From NCBI RefSeq assembly GCF_003576645.1, contig NC_044922.1, positions 25,471,341-25,535,340 on the forward strand: a DNA stretch of 64,000 nt, in the 5' to 3' direction. Under the pieces are notes generated by a model. It did no database searches. It saw only the letters and a program-made list of their open reading frames with translations, and was not told where the DNA came from. Both the position numbers and the translations under genes were made by a program. Of the stretch, positions 58,887 through 64,000 are shown piece after piece (within the stretch, counting starts at the first letter, position 1; every line of letters begins with the position of its first letter). Origin of the DNA: Ipomoea triloba. Its lineage: Eukaryota > Streptophyta > Magnoliopsida > Solanales > Convolvulaceae.

Positions 58887-60816
58887 TGTTGGTCCCAAGG
58901 GGATGGGGTACAAGTCTAGAGGGGGGGGGTGAATAGACTTGTATAAGATTTTGCAAATCTTTTCAACCTCTCGTGTGTATTGAACTTAGGATGTTTAGGT
59001 TCGATACCTCACGAGGTGAAGACAAAGTTTTATGCGCAGCGGAAATGTTATCCCCTTTTAGTTAGCACGAGTTTGGGTTAGTTCGAGAGGTGTTATTAGA
59101 TGCAGTGCAATCGAGAAGTTAGCGAGAGATAAAAACAGAAAGTAAATGCAAGAGAGATTTTTAAGTGGTTCGGCCAACCCGCCTACTTCCACTCTTCTTC
59201 CAGAAACTCCCTGGAAGGATTGCACTAAAAACTTCCCTTTCTAGTACAATAACGAGCGCTTGAGCTTTGATCACCAAGCCCGCCTCAAGCCTCAGGTTTT
59301 TCGCCCCGCTTCCAGTTACTCCACCTCTCGAGCACTTGACCTTTGATCACCAAGCCCGCGTCAAGCCTCAGGTTTCTTTCGCTCGGACAGCAGCCAGGTT
59401 ACTCCGCCTCTCCTCAGGTTTTTCTCCCCGCTTCCAGTTACTCCACCTCTCGAGCACTTGACCTTTGATCACCAAGCCCGCGTCAAGCCTCAGGTTTCTT
59501 TCGCTCGGACAGCAGCCAGGTTACTCCGCCTCTCCTCAGGTTTTTCTCCCCGCTTCCAGTTACTCCACCTCTCGAGCACTTGACCTTTGATCACCAAGCC
59601 CGCGTCAAGCCTCAGGTTTCTTTCGCTCGGACAGCAGCCAGGATACTCCACCTCCCTTGCTTAATCCAAAGCAAGACGTTGTTGATAGTCACAGTTGAAT
59701 GTAACAATCTCCAATCTGACCACAAGCTATCGTTGAATCAACTTTGATGTAGAGCAGCTTTGGTCACCTTCTGGATGTATGACAGTTTAGCTTTGTAACT
59801 CTCTTCGAACACTAAGATGTGTTCTCTCGCTGTATTGAATATCAGGATGATATTCCAAGTTAAGCACTTTGCACTGGAACGTTTTTATCAGACACCTCTT
59901 GTTAACCTCTTGACCTTTTTCAAACAAAACCCTTTTTTCTTCTGTGTCTTTACGTCCTTATATATGAGAGTAGAAGAATAGTTCCGTTGGAGGGAAAACT
60001 ATTCCGTTTGAAATTGGTCTCCCACGCCGAACATGGGTCTTTGCACAATTTCAGCATTTTTCATGGAGTAGTGGTCTTGTAACTTGAGCCTTTTGTTTTG
60101 TAGTGAATATTCCATATTCCACTTTCTTGAGTTCATGCTTCACTTGCTTCTTTTGGATAAAGTTACTCTTTTTATGTTCCCATCATTCCTTGTTTGGGGA
60201 ATCTGACCACTTCAGGATTGGTGCACTTCTTGACCGTTTGTGGTGGAGGTCTGACGTGTCATCCACTTCCGTCCATTTTGAAACCTCCCGCTCAGCACCT
60301 CTTCAATATTTTATCTCCATGATATTCTTCTTCTCCAAACTTAGAGTATTTTATCTGCACATGTTGACTAACATTCAGCCTCTTGGAGAAGTGCCGGTTT
60401 ATCGAGACCATAAAAGATGTCTCGACCACTTGATGTTTCAATCCCATGTATCGAGAGGTCTATCTCTCGAATATTCTTTACGTCTCGAACTCGATAGGTA
60501 TATCGAGAGGTCCTTACCTCTCGAACTTGGCTTGTGTCTCGAGACTTAGTTGATGTCTCGTAGACCCTTATTCCTCCAGAGTTGTCTCGTGCCTGCTTCT
60601 GATCTATCTGTTTGCTTACAACACGAAAACTTCTAAGTTGTTCAAACAAGTTTACCTTAAGCTTAAATATTTCCCGAGTTGAGCTCAAATTACCCGGTTG
60701 TATTTTCGCTCTTAGTTTACTTATCGAACTTACATTGTTTTGCCTATGAATCGAGACTTGGGGATTCTTACTTAACAGTTGGTATCATCAAAACCTATTA
60801 CATGATGTTCCTAACA
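58887..60816 (-). mobile_element. Sirevirus-like Copia 3' LTR, 1930 bp
   Basis: Starts TGTTGGTCCCAAGG and ends GTTCCTAACA on the plus strand, so TG...CA in either direction. The segment TAGAGGGGGGGGGTGAATAG near 58917 and a GCGCAGCGGAAA leader are, to my knowledge, hallmarks of Sirevirus (SIRE/Maximus) LTRs. A TATATAAGGACG motif on the minus strand at about 59967-59956 would put U3 at the high-coordinate side and R/U5 toward 58887. It holds a 122-bp tandem repeat and several TTCGAGAG/CTCTCGAA motifs. It inserted within the TRIM-like LTR at CTCTT. Confidence 0.78.
59270..59655. repeat. 122-bp tandem repeat in LTR
   Basis: CTTGACCTTTGATCACCAAG starts near 59335, 59457 and 59579, a period of 122 bp with near-identical units, preceded by a shorter diverged copy at 59270. 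Each unit carries CCACCTCTCGAGCA. Confidence 0.92.
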
Positions 60817-60831
60817 ATTTCCCCCTTTTTG
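60817..60831 (-). other. Polypurine tract
   Basis: The minus strand reads AAAAAGGGGGAAAT directly before the LTR terminus TGTTAGG, the second-strand primer site of an LTR retrotransposon. It fixes element orientation as minus. Confidence 0.82.
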
Positions 60832-61099
60832 ATGATGCCAACACTTATACTTACTTATATGGCTGATTTGAAAAAGAAAAAGCATTGATTTTATTTTCAG
60901 CGCATATGGTAAGTTTGACAACAATTCTACTAAACATGAATAAGTAAACTCACGCAACACCCCCAGCAGAAGATATATGTATTAAGATTAAGGGAATGTT
61001 TACATAACAGAGTTTAGTGGAAAAGATTCAAAGAAGTAAGACCAAGAACAACATAAGTATCAATACATTGAAATAAGATGGAGTTTGGACCACGAGAGC

Positions 61100-64000
61100 T
61101 TACTTCTTGTTGCCTTTCCTTTTCTTGTTAATGGCTTCTCGTGTCTTGATGGGGTCTTTCGGATTTACCAGGCTTAAGTATTCATCTGTGACATCTAGAT
61201 GCCTGTAGTTCCTGTAGGCTTCCCCCACGAACTCACCATCAATTACTCCATCTTTCCACCAAGCAATACATTCTTCTGGAGACATGTTGCTGTGTGTTGA
61301 TATTCCAGTGATTTTCAGAAGCTTGAATATCTCCAGAGTCAGAATTTGTTCAGTGTCTTCTCTGTTCCCAAACTTAAAGTTTGTCATGAGAAGATCTATC
61401 TTCCTTTCTTCTTCTGACTGTCGTTCTTGTCTTTTTCTTCTTCTTTCTCTGTCCTCTTCTCTCCTTCTCTCCATTTCCAGTGTACGCTGGACCCTTAGGT
61501 TTTCTGCCTGTTTGGCATCCTCCACTGCTTTGCTCATGATTCTTGGTATTTTTGGAGGTGGTCCAGCTGGTTCACTTGCTGCCCTTTTCTTGCCCGTTGT
61601 ATCCCCCTTCTTTTTCTCTTTATTTTCCCCCTTGTTGGCATCATCAGTACGGGAGAGGAGGGTGGACATACCTTCGAAAATAGCTTGAAGTTGGGCAGGG
61701 ACTTGGTTCGACAGGTCATCGAGTATGGCCTTCATCACATCCTGTCGAAGTTCACTGGAATATTGGAAGGCTCGCAGCTCTGCTCGCATCTCGGCTAATT
61801 CAGCCCTCGCACTTGCAGCCTCTGCTCGAGCTACAGCGGCTTCATCAGTGGCTTTCCGTGCTGCATCCTCAGCCCATATCGCCTGTTCGAGAAGTTCGGC
61901 ATGACGGCCTTGGGATTCACTTGTGCCATCAGCAGGCATTGCAGCATTGCGGACCACAGCGAGTATTCTTTCGAGCTGAGCCATCTTCTGAGATTGATCA
62001 GCCATGAATTGACGCACTTCGCCAATGAAGACTTCTTCGGCCTGTTGATCATAGTCAGAAGTAGGAGTTGAGGATCGAGATGTACCTTTCGTTGGAGGGG
62101 ACTTGGGTGCTTCCAGATTTCCACCCATGACTTGCAATTGCGAGTCCACCTCTCGACTGACTTCCTGAGGTTCAGCAGGGACACTGGGATCAGAGCTCGA
62201 AGGTAGCTCCATATCAGGTGCTTCCCGGTTTCCACCTGAGGGATGGATCACTTCTTGCTCTTCACCTCTCGAACCTGGAGCCTCAGCTTCAGCTGCTGGT
62301 AAGGTAGGATTGGCCAAGGTGGGAGTCTCTGCATCAGATGCTTCCCGGTTTCCATCTGATTGAGGTTCCCCCTCAACACTACCTCTCGAACCAGTGCTGG
62401 GAACGTGATCATCTACTGGAGGAGTTGATTCATCGGCAGGTGCTTCCCGGTTTCCACCTTCTTGAACCTCAACTCTCGAACCAGCAGGGTTCTCCTCATT
62501 CTGCTCTTGTTGCTCACTTGTTTGCACTTCAGTATGCTCTGGTGAATCTGGAATATCTATTATCTCAGGAGCAACTGGTGCACTCCACCTTTCCCTATTA
62601 ACCATATCGATGGGAAAGCCTGGGAGTTGGAGCAACAAAATTTCACCCTCTCGAACTGTCTGAGCTTCATCTGTTGCATTCGAGGGTGTGGACTCAGGTG
62701 GTGGCAGTAGTAAGACAGAGTTAGGTGCCACCTCATGTGCTTCAGAGGTCTCGGATTCACCTCTCGAAGCTACCTGGTCTTCTAGAGCAGATTCACTCAC
62801 TTGGGACAAGGGGATTGCTGCAGTTGGAGTAGGAGTGTCAGCATCATCTCGAGCAACCCCAGAGGTCTCTCCTGGACCTCTCGTGTGTTCTACACTTTGT
62901 CCCAAGGATATTGCTGTGGCAAGCCCGATATCCTCTCGAAATTGAGCATCTAGTTCAGGATCTTCTTCAGGCTCGGCTTCATCTTCTTGTGCATCAACAG
63001 CTATGCCCTTTCCTTTGTCAGATCGACCAAGATTACTCCTGATTACTTGCATCTCATGGGCACGGTTTTGAAGCTCGTCGGCTGGGATTTCAGTGAGATC
63101 TAACCAGTTTAGTGCAAATCGTTCCTCAGCCTCCATCTCTGCTGCTCTTGAGATCAATTGATCAAAGGGACCTGTTCTCCAGTTGATCCAGCGAAGTACT
63201 CTGGAGAAGTCGTCCAAACTCGATACATTCTCAACACTTTGATTCAATCGAGATGTGATTTCAGCATTCAGCTCATCAGAGTCAGCAGGTAGGATTTCTG
63301 TTGCTGATGCACACTCCACAGCTTGTTCAGTTATCTCTCGAACAACCGAGAGATCATGTGTCAACCCATCATTCAGAAAAGCTTGCACTGGGTTCCTGAC
63401 CACAGTGCCCTGACCATCAGCAGCCACCACACAGTCTAGATCTTCAGCTGCTGGAATATCTACCTCTCGAACCACCTGTCGTGGTTCCTCAACAATACCC
63501 TGTACTGGATCACTGATCCCAGTACCTTCAACTTCTCGAGCCTCCTCTTGAGGCAAACCAACAGATTCATCAACATCCTCAGCACCATCAACAGCAAGTA
63601 TATCAACACTTAAAGTTCCTGACAGGGACTTGGTAGGGGGCACTCTCTCAACCTCAGTGGCCAGTGTAGCCTGAGGTTCCCCCTGGGCTTGTGCCCTGTC
63701 CTCAAATGGTACTTGTATAACGGACGGTGTCACCTCTCGAACCTGGGTGACAGCAGCAGTCTTGGTCCTCTTGGCCTTCCTTTTCAATTCAACCCTCTTG
63801 ACTAGGGTGTCCAAAAGCTCGTCATCAGAGCGCTTCTCCTTAGCTGGGGCTTTCCTTTTGCCCCTTCCCTTAGGCTTTGAGGGTGAAGATGCATCCTTAG
63901 CACCTTTTGCCTTAGCTTGAGGTTTCGTTCTACCCATATAGGTATTCCGATGAACCTCTCGCCCTTCCCTCAGTTCGAAGCCCTTCAGTCTCAATAGAAA
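61100..64000 (-). CDS. Sirevirus-like extra ORF (envelope-position), at least 964 codons, open at window edge
   Basis: One uninterrupted minus-strand frame from the window edge to the stop at 61100. A likely start is MGRTKPQAKAKG at 63937, but the frame stays open upstream. It lies between the unseen pol and the 3' LTR, about 270 bp before the polypurine tract, where Sireviruses carry an envelope-like or other extra ORF. Features: basic N-terminus (KRKAKRTKT); a long acidic, Ser/Pro/Glu-rich disordered middle with repeated SREV/VREV and four GNREAP-like units; an Ala-rich coiled coil (ARKATDEAAVARAEAA); a basic RRREEDRERRRKRQ stretch; a small ordered segment (CIAWWKDGVIDGEFVGEAYR); and terminal KKRKGNKK. 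No membrane segment or RT, integrase or protease motif is visible. No stops over 2.9 kb suggests a young insertion. An unannotated host gene is the alternative, but the adjacent polypurine tract and LTR argue against it. Confidence 0.72.
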   Translation of the reverse strand, partial: FLLRLKGFELREGREVHRNTYMGRTKPQAKAKGAKDASSPSKPKGRGKRKAPAKEKRSDDELLDTLVKRVELKRKAKRTKTAAVTQVREVTPSVIQVPFEDRAQAQGEPQATLATEVERVPPTKSLSGTLSVDILAVDGAEDVDESVGLPQEEAREVEGTGISDPVQGIVEEPRQVVREVDIPAAEDLDCVVAADGQGTVVRNPVQAFLNDGLTHDLSVVREITEQAVECASATEILPADSDELNAEITSRLNQSVENVSSLDDFSRVLRWINWRTGPFDQLISRAAEMEAEERFALNWLDLTEIPADELQNRAHEMQVIRSNLGRSDKGKGIAVDAQEDEAEPEEDPELDAQFREDIGLATAISLGQSVEHTRGPGETSGVARDDADTPTPTAAIPLSQVSESALEDQVASRGESETSEAHEVAPNSVLLLPPPESTPSNATDEAQTVREGEILLLQLPGFPIDMVNRERWSAPVAPEIIDIPDSPEHTEVQTSEQQEQNEENPAGSRVEVQEGGNREAPADESTPPVDDHVPSTGSRGSVEGEPQSDGNREASDAETPTLANPTLPAAEAEAPGSRGEEQEVIHPSGGNREAPDMELPSSSDPSVPAEPQEVSREVDSQLQVMGGNLEAPKSPPTKGTSRSSTPTSDYDQQAEEVFIGEVRQFMADQSQKMAQLERILAVVRNAAMPADGTSESQGRHAELLEQAIWAEDAARKATDEAAVARAEAASARAELAEMRAELRAFQYSSELRQDVMKAILDDLSNQVPAQLQAIFEGMSTLLSRTDDANKGENKEKKKGDTTGKKRAASEPAGPPPKIPRIMSKAVEDAKQAENLRVQRTLEMERRREEDRERRRKRQERQSEEERKIDLLMTNFKFGNREDTEQILTLEIFKLLKITGISTHSNMSPEECIAWWKDGVIDGEFVGEAYRNYRHLDVTDEYLSLVNPKDPIKTREAINKKRKGNKK

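Noticed and set aside
61284..62945. Several ORFs on both strands within the Sirevirus-like ORF
   Set aside because: Shadows of the single long minus-strand frame, with composition dictated by it.
1..64000. CRISPR arrays, operons, rRNA genes, plastid or mitochondrial insertions
   Set aside because: None seen. The tandem repeats lack unique equal-length spacers, and gene structure is nuclear eukaryotic throughout.

Overview
This is nuclear DNA of a flowering plant, almost certainly a eudicot. Host genes are split by AT-rich GT-AG introns, one intron looks U12-type, and the spaces between genes are packed with plant transposable elements. Species cannot be read from the sequence; the SINE family resembles ones I associate with asterids such as Convolvulaceae, a weak hint only.

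Six host genes can be assembled exon by exon: (1) an LEA_3/SAG21-like protein (minus, 5725-4247) with an ABRE/G-box upstream; (2) the U1 snRNP protein U1A (minus, 14495-11083, 5 coding exons); (3) a caffeoylshikimate esterase/monoacylglycerol-lipase-like hydrolase (plus, 22770-28312, 8 exons); (4) snRNP core protein SmD2 (plus, 29425-30704) with telo-box and site II promoter motifs; (5) tRNA-Leu(UAA) (32476-32558); (6) a membrane-anchored UDP-glucuronate decarboxylase, UXS2/UXS4-type (minus, 41296-36449, 7 exons). UXS intron 1 has AT-AC ends with U12-type signals. A decayed copy of the UXS 3' end lies about 2 kb beyond the gene.

The rest is mobile DNA. A LINE ORF2 with three in-frame TAG stops opens the window (33-2375), and more LINE pieces lie at 15343-16440, 35430-35800 and 57950-58160. 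One CACTA element can be delimited (44323-47303), with its transposase deleted down to an N-terminal part next to a Ulp1-type protease tail. A second CACTA 5' end lies at 9099-10490. There are a solo LTR with target-site duplication (42054-42518), a Helitron helicase remnant (56085-56750), Gypsy and LTR fragments, several foldback MITEs with clear duplications, and a dispersed tRNA-derived SINE family.

The right end is a nest. A miniature LTR retrotransposon (58161-58886) sits in a LINE RNase H remnant and is itself cut by a Sirevirus-like Copia element. That element shows a 1.93-kb LTR (58887-60816), a polypurine tract and an intact ORF of at least 964 codons that runs off the window. Its LTR and ORF share a recurrent TTCGAGAG motif.

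Two long poly-G runs (1-32 and 54313-54406, the second beside an n) look like assembly artefacts. I find no operons, CRISPR arrays or novel multigene system. The least expected signals are the AT-AC intron, the motif-rich Sirevirus-like ORF and the nested or deleted element structures.
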